A program made the translations under genes and the position numbers. From Balanoglossus misakiensis (taxonomy: Eukaryota > Hemichordata): a DNA stretch of 64,000 nt. The notes beneath the pieces were generated by a model. The model searched no databases. It saw only the letters and a list, made by a program, of their open reading frames with translations, and was not told the DNA's origin. Positions 39,301 through 52,900 of this stretch are shown here, piece after piece; within the stretch, counting starts at the first letter, position 1; every line of letters begins with the position of its first letter. The stretch lies in assembly GCA_040954595.2 (NCBI GenBank), contig CM082576.2, forward strand, positions 10,478,001 through 10,542,000. The letters are read 5' to 3'.

Positions 39301-42300
39301 GCTTAAGTTAATTTCATTAGGGGGATAGCTGAGCCTTAAAAGTGAAAAAGAAAAGACTTTCCTACGGTTTTGAAGTGGCCCATTTATCAGGTGTCGGAAC
39401 AGTTACACCCGGTTGGATAATTAACTCTCGTCTGTTCCTCCATCCTGTAAATCATGTCGGCGTAAAACCAGGTGCATTTTATTTTAAATGAAAGAGAGTG
39501 ATTCTGATGTCAGTCAAGGTTAGGGTTTTTTATGGGTGTCGGGGGGGGGGGGGGGGAGCACGTTTACAAATCTTGAGAAGTCTTTGAAGAGTGGACGGTG
39601 GTATTACAAGTGTGTATGCCACATTTTCCTTCAATATTGATATTTGATGCTTCTCTGTTTTCTTTCTTGCATGACTGTGTTTTGCCAGGATCATGCATGC
39701 ATCGCCAGAAGACCAAGTCGATCACTGCTGATGGAGGGGGTGAGGGGGGGGGGGTCGACTGTAGTGACTGGGTAAGGGGAGCAGTTGTGATGTTTAAACA
39801 TTTGATCATGTACACCGAGGGAATCAGGAGAAAAAATAATGTAACAAAGAAACTAACACAGATACTTTTAGAAAAAAGATGAAATTTTCCCCTGAAGTGG
39901 CAGAAAATGTGCATTAAATTGCCGCCGATATTGTCAATTTTCAGTTTTGCTCATCAATACCTGTCCCCCCCCCCCCTACGGCAGACGTATAATACCACAA
40001 AGCCAGCTAGTTCTCTGGCAGCTGTGTAAATACTCTGCTCCACTACAATACAGAGCAAACCAGACAAACTGAGGCTGAATGGGGAGAAAAAAAATCGTTG
40101 GAATGCAGGCTTATCATATACGCGCGTGTGTGTTTACAGAGTCCATAGCAAACCACTTCCTACCCAATCACAATTTCCTCAGCCACTCCACATCAGAATC
40201 TCTGTACCTCAAGGTCCTTTCTTTTGTGTCTCTGTTTCCGTAATGGCTTCGATACATCATGATTTTGTTTTATTGGTTGACAGTGATTGTGTGTTTCTTT
40301 TGTAAAGATTGTGTCTCTTTCTGGAAATTGATTTTTTTTCTTCAAGTGTGATGAATATTGCTTCTTTGTTGTTTGATATTGCCCTTTAAAAAATAAGGTT
40401 ATTGACGTTGATATTTTTAATCCGAATTTGCCAGCCTATTCCCAGGATGCCGTATTTTTGGCCGTAAGGAATAGTAAGACCCTGATTTTACCAAAAGCTT
40501 TCTTATTGGTGTGACAACAATGTAAAAGCTATAACTACAAGCATCCCACAAGCAAACAAGGTGAAATAACACTGCCACATCCATTCCTTTTAATGATTGT
40601 TGTCAGGAACTTCAGCAAAAGCCACCCGAGCACGTCAGAGAATCGCCTCTATCTGGACTCTCACTACCCCAAACCCCCACATTGCAACTACATCGTTACT
40701 AATACTCCACCAGGTGTGCACGGCCGTTAAATGATCATTGTGGTGCATCAGAAAATGGTCACCACCCCATTTCATCGTCTGCCCCTCCAGTTATATTCGC
40801 AACGGTGATACGAACCCTCTTCCCGTTTCATGTCCCTTTCTCATTTACATGTAGGCGTGAGGTGCACTGACTAGCAGTTTGCAGCCACCCCCCCCCCCCA
40901 AACTGCATTGTAAAGCGAGACAACAGGTGATCCGGCAGCCAGCATGTGATCTCCCGTCTATTGAGATCAACAGAACTCGTCGACTTGCCAGCTGAACCGG
41001 ACGGAATGTACGGCAAACCACAACAAAGCTTGCTCTTTTCATGGGAGGGATGAAGTAAAACTGTTGTCTGCTCTGGAGTACAGAGCCTTTGCAAATACTT
41101 TTGATTTCTTTTGCGCGCCCGTGTGTGTGTGGGTTCGGGGGGGGGGGGACCATGATTTGGACGTTGTAGAGAAATGAACCTGCAGTTATGTGGGATAGAA
41201 TTTTTTTTTTGATCTGTGCACGTACAAGCAATTCATGTAAGTGTATATTTTCACCGTATTAGAACACCCAGTGAAATTTCTGACAATAAAGAATGGGGCA
41301 GATAAATAGCATATTGTAAATATGGCAGACGTCGTGTGATCTCATTTTGCCCTACATCTGGCGAATGGGAGCTAACAAGTTTATTGCCTACACAAGTATG
41401 TTCCAAACAGATGTTTGTTTTGAAACAGTCATTTCGTTTTCAGCCTGGACGTATTGCGCACATTTGTCTTGCACATAAAGCCACAAACGGTCAATGATTG
41501 TCCGTTAATTTCACTTTTGTTCAGGGAAGATGACCTGTTGCCTGGAGCAACAGAGGGGGTCGGGACTGTGCTTGGTGGACATATTGATTGCTGTTGTTCA
41601 TTGTTATCAGCAGGTGTGTGTCGCATGGTAACCCTGCTCACCCCCCTGCGCAATGGTGTAACCCCATTGTTTTCACTGGAGTGGTTGGACTCAAGATACA
41701 GCAGAGTAGGGGTGGAAGTTTACTAGAGCAGCTTTGTCATGCATTTTCATTTTTGCTAGCGTGGTCCACTCACCCTGTTGCTCACTGAAGTTTAAGAGCC
41801 AGCCAGCTGTACTTTTTGCATTCTTTTTCAATATTATACATTCAAACGAACAGTGGTTCTTGCGAACATACTTAATGATGGGTGTAAGTGTTATTGAAGT
41901 ATTAGTATTATTGAACCTCTGACAGGGAGTGCATGTGCAAGTTTGAACGAAGTAAAGATCGAAATAATAAACTGGTGCCCCAGTCAAATATGGCTGCCTC
42001 CATGCAAATACATGTGCTTGCACACACACATGTGCATGTAAATGGGCATGTAGTATACACGTACACATACATGCACACACACACCTGTTTCCAGATGTCA
42101 GATTTCTGTGTCACCAGTATTCAATTTGCTCAAATGATAAACTGCAAACCAAACATGAAATTTATTACGGAACTGACCATATTGTCCGGGTTGTCAGGCC
42201 CACACCCAACAGAAAAATTTCAAGGAGATATTCATTGACTCGCAGTTTAAATTAAAGTGTCGCGCTGTGCTGATACCGTGTTGATAAGTTTATTTCCTAA

Positions 42301-45300
42301 AATAATTCCGGTCTCCAAGGTACTGGTAGTTGTATTTTCATGCAAATATGGATAGGTCACCCGTTGGTTGGATCTCCTGGTAGTTGCTCTATAAAAATCA
42401 AGTAGAACAAAAAACCCAAGAAACCAATTTTTATTTTCATTTGTTACTTCTTTAAAAGCATAGCCTTGACCGAACAAAAAACAAATTAAATTGCTGTGTA
42501 AATAGTGGTGTCATGAAGTGGGCTGGTATGTGTAGGCCCGTAACCCCTTTTTTATGTGGTTGCAATTTTTTGTGGGATGGATTTTCATCCATGTAAGATG
42601 CCTGTTAGCATTTAGGAGTTCACTACCCTTCTTTTCATGTTTAAATGCAGTGGAGGTCAGTGAACATTCTGGCTTACTTGGAACTTGTGCGCATTTCCAG
42701 GAAGGGTAATACGAATGCATAATTTAAGGACAGATTCCCAGTAAAGCTGGAATTTCTGGCTGGAATTTCTTGGGAAGGATATCGATATGTTTGTGGCTTG
42801 GCGGCACGCTTGAAAAGATGTTTGTCGTGGGATTACACAGGGATAGACGTATTTTTATCTTATTTCCCCATGGCAAACATTTGCCGCTGGAAATGAAATT
42901 AGACGGCGATTGTGAAAATGTGGGTAGCAGATCCCGTGTGTACATACATATTGAGTGTGGCTTTAACGTTTTTTTCCCATCCTGCTGAATTATTTCTGGT
43001 CATAATAGCTGAAGTAATAAGTGTGATGTATTGGACAGGAAGATGCCTCCCGGTTTATTTTGGATACAACACCGGGAGGAGATGGATCTTTGAATGGATA
43101 AGTGAAATATGTCTGGATGTCCAGTTGGTTTTAATACAAACATATCAGAAATTTATGAATTGCCTTTTAAAATTTATTGATCACCTGGAAGTATTTAATA
43201 GTAAATTCTGTTTTGATCATATCATGTGCGGATTTGCAGCCATCCAAGCAAGTGAAGATGACATGTCTTTCATCAGTGAATACAAGTACTGTGTTATCTG
43301 GAGATTTGAGGTTCGTTTTATTTTAGGGAAAGACCTTAGAATTCAGTAGAGGAAGCTATTGGATCTCACTGAATACATTTCAGTGTAACCATTTCCTTCA
43401 CAGGAATTTCACACAGAGCTGGTGAATTTGATAAGTTTTACTACAGATATGGTCTGTGTGTCGTCAGTAGAGACAGAATATATCTCACTTTTGTTTTGCA
43501 TTATTCAAAATTTGACGTGAACCCCCCCCCCCCCCAAGCTGGTAGTTCTGTATTTGTCAACTTCTGTTTCCATGCAATATATGACAGAACAATCAGAGCC
43601 TCATTCCACCTGTTGAATCAACGACAGCCGTAATACTGCCATCACTGACAGTTTTTATGTGGTAGTTGCATTTGCCCAATTCCCGCCATCGAATGTACCG
43701 TACGACGCCATAATTTTTGCCCCGACATAAGCACAGCATCATGCTCTACATCATAGTTGTTCGTCATTCATCTTGAATCTTTGACTCCCGGCACATGGGT
43801 AAAGAAGAAAATGCTTACTAGTAAATCTTTTAAGCAATAAAAACAGAGAACTGGGCTCATTATTGACAAATATATAAACTAGTAAGCAGCCATATTCTGC
43901 GGTACTTTCAAAACATAGTTTATAAATATGCCACCGTGGTGCCGATTTCCAGCTTGAAAATTTCATGATGGGTTAATGGTGTTTTTTTAAGGCAGCTGTT
44001 AACAGTGATTATTAAATGTACAGGCAGAAGTCGGCAGTTTCCATGTCCATCTATGCACGCAGTTTGACAGGTAGAAATTATCAAAGGCTAAATCCTCATC
44101 AGCAAGCCAGGATCATATTTCAGCAGATTCCACGCAGCTGTGCGTGAAAAAAAAATTGTGTTTTTGTGAAAGCCACAAAACACTGACCCAAAATGTAGCA
44201 AAATGACCAAGCCGATTTTTTTTACATCTCTCTCAATCCCCCCCCCCCCACCTACAAGTAAATCCCCCCATCTTCAGACTTTTTTGATGATGTTCATTCA
44301 TGCGTACGGCTGAAGAGATACAGAGTCTCTCAATGCGACTGAAAAGAAAATTATGATAAAGACCACAGATTTATCGGCAGACAGAAAGCGGATTGGAGTG
44401 CATCTCTTTTTTTCTCTCTCCAAGCAGACAAGAGAAAATGCGACTGGGATTGTTTGGATGTGAAATATCGGGGGATGGAGTCCTAATCTTTAATCTTCCA
44501 GTGAATATTGTCCTGTGTGTTGGTATCCAGTACGCATTCAGTACGTAACATATGTCTGTGGTGACAAAGGCCGCATCATTCCGATGATGGCACTGCAGTA
44601 CAGCGCTGTCGAAATCATTAATCTGCAAATTCCTCCATGTTACTGTTGCTTTGTCTGATAATATGGGTCTTTTAATGTTTGAGCTGAAGATTTCTGGCTG
44701 ATCTGTGGTGAGAGCGTCGATTCACGATAAAACCAAGCATCGTGTGTGTGTGCTTGCGTGTGTCTGAAGGAACAGATGTTGACAAAGTCTGTTCAAGTGC
44801 CCAAAGCTTTCCATTTTGTTGTTGAAAATCGTTCCATGACTTTTACACAGGAGTGCGTTATAGAGCAAAAGAGGTTTTGTATTCTCAATGTTGTCTGTCC
44901 AAACAAAAACGGTCCAGAGTCAATATAGATCAGATTTGTTTTCTAATTGCGTATATTATGTTAGATTCTTTGTGTTTCATTCATTCTGTGTTAAAGAATC
45001 GTTGGTCGTTGCTGTTGTTGTCTGCTTTCCCCTCCCCCATTCTCGTTTGGAGAGTCCTCCCTGATTTCCAGACGTGATCTAGAAATACAGAGCGTAACAA
45101 AAAATATGCCTGGACTGGATGGTGTTCACTTCGTTGTCGGCCCTAGGCCACTTTGTGATCAGGGATGTCGTTTTTTGCGTCTCTGATGGTGGTTCCGACA
45201 AAATTGGCACCCATGCCTTAAAGGAAGTTAGCTGGCTTCCTTGTCTTTTTGCGCTCTTATCCCAGGGCCCGTTCATTTTTTCCCCTTGTGGTATTTTTTC

Positions 45301-46846
45301 TAGGAAGACATGATCGGTCGGGTTTCTATGAACTCCTGTGATTGGACGTTAGAGTATAACAATAGAGCTTGATGGTAGCTTCTACCAGCAATGTATTCTT
45401 ACGGGAAAAATGGAGAAAAAAAATTCATAAGTATCAAAATTACCATCAACCCAGGCTGTTCAAAAAACTAGCCGCCAACTTGTCAGGATGTACATTGATA
45501 CAAACTGTCTCAGAACTTTATGGGATATATTGTGCCTCAGTTGTCAAAAACATGTGGCGTTTGATTTCCATGGGCGCTATCATAAAATGTTAATGATCAT
45601 GATTGATTAAAAAAGATTGACAAAAATACATACTTCACAATTCACTCATGGAAAAATTACATTTTTTTTATCGCAAAAACTTCTTGAATATTACTGTAAG
45701 ACTCGAAAGTCTGGGAAGTCTGAATGAATGAAAAATATGAAAACCCTGCCTTCATTCTCCAACACCTGTACGTGCAACATGTAAAGATAGCATCGTTTGT
45801 GGCACATACCAGAGATAAATCATCATTGTGACTCGTGTACATGCATGCAGGTCACGAGCTGTGGCACTGATGAATTTAGCATGGACTGGGCTCTGGTGAG
45901 TGCTGAGGATTTTTCTCGGGTTTCACACACACACACACACAAAAAAAACTGTGCAGTTTGCGGGTCTCATTTTTGGAAAATGGCCTCGCCCACATCTCCA
46001 TATGTGATAAACTTTGTCGTTAAAAGTTGCACCCAGCCCGTGGCAGTTCATCTTGATGGTATAAAAATAAAATAAAATACGAAATAGACATTAAAGAAAG
46101 TCTTAAATTGGAGATTTTGTGGTAAATTTAACAGGATCACGCGAGAAACACAGCAAACTGTGCTCATACATGGCATGAATGCAAAACCATATAAATCTTG
46201 TTGATACATAGGAATCTTATCCTTTTGAACCTAGGCGAGTGTCTGGAACTGCCACAGTCTGCATGTACCAGCATGTAATTCCCAAAATAAAACGTTCATT
46301 TAAAAAAAAAAGTTGTCGGTACACACTGCATCGTGATGTGTTAAAATGCAACTCCAATTTGTGGCTTTTCTACCCCCATGATTGATGGGAGGGCCCGCAC
46401 AAACAATGTGTCACAGCCGGGATGTTATTTCAGCATCGTAGCTGCATTGTTCCAAAAGGTTATGCGGTGTGCTAAAAATGTCACTAATAGATTGACTTTT
46501 TGTCTCGCTCCTGTGCCACGGAGGATTGGGGCCGGATAATTGTGTTTTTTTTATAGCCTTGTCAGTAAATTTGAAAATGCTTTTCATATTAACCCCCTCT
46601 TCCCCCCATTCATCGTTGAGGGACTTTTCTTGAGGGCTGTGGGAGACCACAAGTTGACCGTGACTCTATGTGAGGGGAAAAATCAGGGAGTGATGTATGA
46701 GTGTACACTTGTATGTGAATGCATTTTTATGTAATTTTTCCATAGTTACATTCAAGTATTGATAGACAAGGGACTGTGGTTGCCAGGCCAGGGACTCTGG
46801 TGGTAATATTTGATTCTAAAAATCAAGACAGCCTGAAGTCAAGCTG

Positions 46847-46906
<60 letters not shown>

Positions 46907-49900
46907 TCTGAATTGATGAATACCGAATGAGATTTAGACCAGTGGATGGATGTTTTTACTGTTTTTCGTAATGCTATTACCGTTACACTCATGCACATTG
47001 GTTGCCACGTTACATTGAGTGGGGGAGGGAGTGGGGTTTAGGTCAGGGTTTGCTTTTTAATATGTCACGCACAGTAAATAGTATGTCTCACTGGTAGCAC
47101 TGCACACATAGTGAGGAATTTATTACGGAAATTGGCCATGTGGTCAGATGAAATCTTGGGTATCTTCAAACACTTAGAATAATGAGCACTCCATGTCATT
47201 GCTAGTAATCCTCTCAGGTTATAAGGAGGGAAAAAAGAAAACATGCGGCCAGTTGTTGAGTTGTGTTGCAAACTCTTGTGGTTAGACCTGGCGACATGTG
47301 GAGTACATAAAACTCCACCCGTCATGTCAACAAAACTTGCCGTCCACCCATACCCCTTGAACAGGCAGAAGTTGACTGTACATTGTCCACCCTTCCAGCA
47401 GCACAGACCTTGCACTCACTACAGCCATCGCCAATTGTTCTGTGCCACAGTTCTACAAACAGCTCTGTACTTGCTGTTCTTCCAAAGAAAAGAAAAGAGT
47501 TCGTAGGAATTATCATTATAATTGCGTATCTGCACAGCATATTGCAGTTCACTATGATCCCCGTTTCCACCATATTGCTCTGCAGGTTGAGGATCGATAC
47601 CACACTTTATAAACAGCACATTGACAAGTACCATCATTGTGTTGATCACTGCTACTGTGAGAGATACACACGGGACAGGCACATTCAACTGGGTTTGCAG
47701 TTGTAATGCTGCTATAAACTAAAATAAGATGGGAAGTGAAAAAATAAAAGAATGTCCTCCCTGTTACCTCTTATCAGTAAATAGATCAAAGGTCAAAGTT
47801 TGGGGCCCTCTGCTGTCAGCCGACAAAATGCAAATGCATTCTGCAGCATGCAATCCATCACTCTCCATCAGTTTGCACCAAATTTATTATGTGACTATTT
47901 CTTGAACAGTCGCATTATATAATGTACATCTGTGTGTGTTGTTTGGCTGGATGGGCCGCATAACGATTGTTTTGCGATGCGCTCCAATATAGCACCCTGC
48001 CTAGTAGCACCCTGTGTGAACGGGGGGAGTTCAGGGAGAGGTTACCACCTGTAACCCTAACGCCTACTGGTTGGAGGAAAATGTCCGGACGATGAATGTA
48101 CCTGTCCGGATATCGAACGGGTCTCACGAAAAAAAGTACAATTCAACAGACTAGAACCCAGGCACTCCTTTCACATCATGTTTTTTTTTTTGTACCGCAG
48201 TCAGGAGTAACCATAAAATGTAATATGTTTAGTCACACAATACAAACACCACTAAAATATAATATACACACATATAGCAATAAATGAAATAAAGCCCAGC
48301 TCATTGAACGCTCTCTCTCTCTCTTACTCTCTCTCTGTGAGTTGGACTGAGTGGAATAACGAGAGAGGATTATGGTCTGTGTCCTCTTTAGATGAACCAT
48401 GTGTTTGTCATCTTTCTTTTCTTTTCTCGCACAGATCGCTTTCACTGCTCTGTGCCATTCACTGAAGTCAAAAGTAATTGATGAGCCTTGTCCGGATTAA
48501 AAAAGCAAATGATATGTTGTACATGACGTGAAGTGACTTCCCTAAAAAGTGAATACAGCTATTCAGTTTATTCTATTTTTTTTTTATTCTCTCGCTTTGT
48601 GACAGCTGTCTGCGAGTGAATTAAGGCATCACATTTCTGCCGCTCTTTGTTGTACCAGCACGACCGGTGACGGTGCTTCAAAAGAAATCAACACCAGATG
48701 AAAGAGCGCTGCTGGTCCTAGTTTACTTGTTAGAACGGGAAAAAAAATTCAAAATCAAAAAGTTGGGTTTTAATGCGTTAATGGGTTGATAGGAGCTTAT
48801 AGCATGTTTGGTGTTGGGCTTTTGACTTTGTCCTGGAAGGACCTTTTTTGCCGGGTCATCTCAGGTTTACTCTTCTTGTTTTCTTTGTTTGTCGTGACAA
48901 GAGAAAGATGATTTCGTTATGTTGGGGTAGGTGTATGCTGGTGTATATTACTTCCATCTCTACCTGAAAGTCAAATTCCATAGTATGTCCAATATTGCTA
49001 TTATCAGTGACTTCAATAAATGTTTAATGCTGATACTGTCATCTAATTGTAATAGGGGCTGTGGATAATTCAAACCGCAAATTCTAACAAACGATTTGGT
49101 GAAGAAATTCTTCTTGTGTGTTCTTTTGTGGGGAGGGGGGATGAACTCTGACCTAGACCATGTAGGAGAATGTTTAAGGCCATGCTTGCCAGGCAGGAAG
49201 GCACAAAAACTCAAAAATACTCCCTAAGAATGTGTTAGATAAAGTCTTCCCTGAAATTGGCCACATGTTTTGTTACCTCACCCAGAAAACAATAACACCA
49301 TCAGAATTTTTGTTTTTTTCCCCAAAAATCTTCCTGGATGCCTCCCCCTTGAATATCAAATGAACCAACCCTAATGGATACTGAAAGTCCCCATGCTATA
49401 AATTTTTTCGCTATTTCCACAACGGACCCATTTCCCCTCAGGCTGTTCAAACTACAGTGTGAGAGTGTAGACATTGTAATGGTATGATCTTGCCAGTGAT
49501 CGTGTTGTCAATTTTCCTCTAAAAAAGCATTGCCTCACAACTTTCAACACTTTATAGCCCTTGTTAAGTTGTTCCCATCTCAATTTATTTCAGACTTCAT
49601 TAAATTGTAAGTGGAAATTTCAAATTAGTGAGAATTTTCATCGTTTAAAGAGCATACACTTATCATGTGGTTAATAGAAAGAGTAGTACAGATACAAGTA
49701 AATATTTCCTTTCGTGCGTGCGTGTGTTTGGATGGCTAATTTAAAGAATTGTATTGTGAAGTACTAGCGGTGACCGCTGTGTGTGTTCAAGTCTTCAAAA
49801 CCCACTCCCATATTACTTAGGAGACTCCAGTCTGTCAGTTCAGACTTTGTTTAACTTTCAGCACATCAGCGGAAACAAAGGAAATGATATAACACGGATG

Positions 49901-52900
49901 TCATCAATCAAATCTTTCGATGGAGGGATAAAAGAAAATTAAAATGTCCAGATGAAGGGGTGGGGGGGAGGGGGAATACAAATAAAATACCACACTGCTG
50001 GATTGTTCGCATCGACGGGAAACAATGACGTGAGATCAGTTGTTTCTGCGGCAGGATATAATAGAGGGGGGCCGGACTGCTCCGCCGCATCGACTACCAG
50101 CACACAACGGCCATTCACGGCAGCAATATTTGAACAGCATATTGACTAAATTGCTATTATTACAATGAAATGCCCAGTTCTTAAAAGCTTTGCCAACAAT
50201 AGGAGCCGCAGAGTGAGCCCTAATTTTCATGTTTCCAATATGTGCACGGCTGACCTCAGGGGTTGAGCACTGCCCCTGGCCCCTTGATTAGACAGGAGCG
50301 AGAGCCAGATTTCATTGATCTCCGAGGGTTTTTTTCTGAGCGGCGTGCGCGCAGCACCGCACATTATCTCGCTGATGATCTGCCGTATTAGCTCCCTGCA
50401 CGTACTTATCTGCGTGTGTATGCGTGTGTATTAAGCCATTAAAACATGGAAGAAAAAAAAAAACCCGGAATGATAAGCCGCGTCCCACTATTTTTATCGG
50501 GAGTCGTGTCGATCGGCACAAGAGTCAGCGCAAAAGATAATTTATCACCTAGTTGCGCTTTATAGGCTTTTAATATGCCATTACTGGGGACTGCGTTTGA
50601 ACACCCAATATCGTTTTACCTCGGAAAATTATTTTTAGTTTAATTCTTAATTGTTTTGATGGTCCCATCTGCACAATGAATGAATTATTTAATCGATGTA
50701 TAAGAAAGATAGAGCAGTGGCTGGCTGCTATTAAAGTACACACGCTGGCCCTCGGGCTACGTCGCATTGTGTTTTCACCGATAAGCATTTTTCAGAGCAC
50801 ATGTCGAGTGATCAACAAAGCTTACATCCGTTTATAGACATGGCAGTCTGTAGCTGTTGTGAAATTGACGTGCCTTAGCCGTTTTTTATGAACGCTGAGT
50901 CGATCGGAATACTTTCGTATTTGAGAAGTGTCTTCATGATTTAGATTTCATAACTCTTCGAAACAAAGGGGTAGAAAGATCGTTGGAATGACTCCATTGA
51001 TCAATTAGATGCGGATGTAATTTAATATGGCAGTCACAATTCGTATATTAAATGTCAAAATAGGGTCTTCTCAAACCATTGTTATGTGATCTCAGTGAAA
51101 AATTGGGGGGGGGGGGGAAGTTGGAAAATTGTTATTCTGCAGGTGAAGCAGGGAAGTAGGATATTATACTACAAACATGGATCAACGATTTTGACGATTA
51201 AAAAAAATTGACTGGAACAGGTCACCATTGCAGGTAGACAGCGTGTGCAGTTACATGCATGAGATAATGAAAGTTTGAAAACAGATTTTATATATTCAGA
51301 AGATTCTGGACAAATTCCAATATGCATTTATTTTCAATGTTTCGGGGCACATTCACTAGGTTTTAAAATTCATGGATTTTGTCGTAAATCACTGAGTTCT
51401 ATTGTAATGTTAGATTTTCACTGGGATTTAATTTAGCAGATTTTATCAGTCAGTGAAATGAAAACCAAGTTAAATATTAATGCTTCAATACTGAAAAAAT
51501 TATCAAATATTATGTCTTCTGACTCCTTTATAAATTGCCATTGCTGCCCAAATGACCATGTCACCTGTTGCCGCTCTCAAACTCTGCTGTCACGAAAAAA
51601 AAAAACACGACTCAAACTTGGTTTTAAAAAAATCGTTCTGATTGATCCAAAAAGACCCAAGAAGAAAAAAAAAATCCGCTATCATATCAGAACTCATTAG
51701 GCGAAGTGGATGGGCAGTACGTGGCAACAATATGGTTAAAAGGGATTTGGGATAGAAATGGTTTCCTTATTAAACTCTGTCATGTCAGCTAAAGTTTGTC
51801 CTGGAGGTGTTCTGTAATGGAAACTTGAGACATGCCAAAAGACGAGCAGCATCGTTTTTTTGTTTGTTCCGACTCTCCCTCCTCCGTTCCGTCTTTTTTT
51901 CTTCGTGGATGCAGCCTCGGGCGGGATAATCTGGTATGAGCGACACATGTTACTTCTAATCTCAGTAAGCCCCCCATGTCACTAGCCGTTTGCAGGCAGA
52001 CACTCCGAGAATGCTTGGACACACTAGATCGCCCCAGAAAAAAAGTATTTTCTTACAGAGATTGGGGTGTGGATACAGGTATGTGGAGCATTAGCCGAGA
52101 TTACAAGGTGTTAGAAAATATCCATCAGTTTCCATTACACATTAGTTCTGTCTTGTCACTGGAAAAAAATGTTTTCTGTGACATTTTTGTCGGATTAAAT
52201 TGGTGTAATCCACCCTTGGTTCTGTAAGAATGTATTAGAGAATCTTCAGTTAAAAGTATATTCTAACGAAAGAAGCTTTCTGAATGTATGCTTTGCAGGT
52301 CCAAATTGAAGACTCTTCAATGGTAGACTTATTTATAGCTCCCATTTGGTGTATGTATATATACATGGGGAGCTTATGGGACCAGTTGGTGCCTTCTGTC
52401 TGTATGTCTATCTGCCTGTTTGTATGTATGTATATGTGTATTGAGGTTTGTGTGTGTGTATACGTGCATGCATGTACGTGGTATGTCCCAAGCTTATGTT
52501 GAAAATGGTAATAATTAATGTATTTTGGGGGTAATGTTTGTTAATTTTTAAAAAGAGCCATTCGGGAATTTTGTTTACAGGTTCCACAGGATGTCATTTT
52601 AATACGCCAACCATATTGTATTTGGGGAGATATTTTAATCATTTTTATATGTCAAAAGTCTCATTTTCAGAAAGCCTGTCTGATTGATTGATTACCATGT
52701 GTCCAACTATAACTAGTATATTCATTTATTTCAGACTTCATAACTGTAACTGATGTACATGTATGTCACATTTGAATTTCCGATCAAATGGGAGCACATT
52801 GTCCTTGACACTATTTTTGTGAAATCCCGATGACGAAAGAGAATGCATACCTTTGTATGATTTGATTCAGGTGGCATCTGCATCTCTTAAAAAATGCAAG

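Noticed and set aside
42912-43349. 145-codon ORF in the giant intron
   Set aside because: No recognisable domain, no homology I can name, composition like the surrounding intron, and no splice or promoter context.
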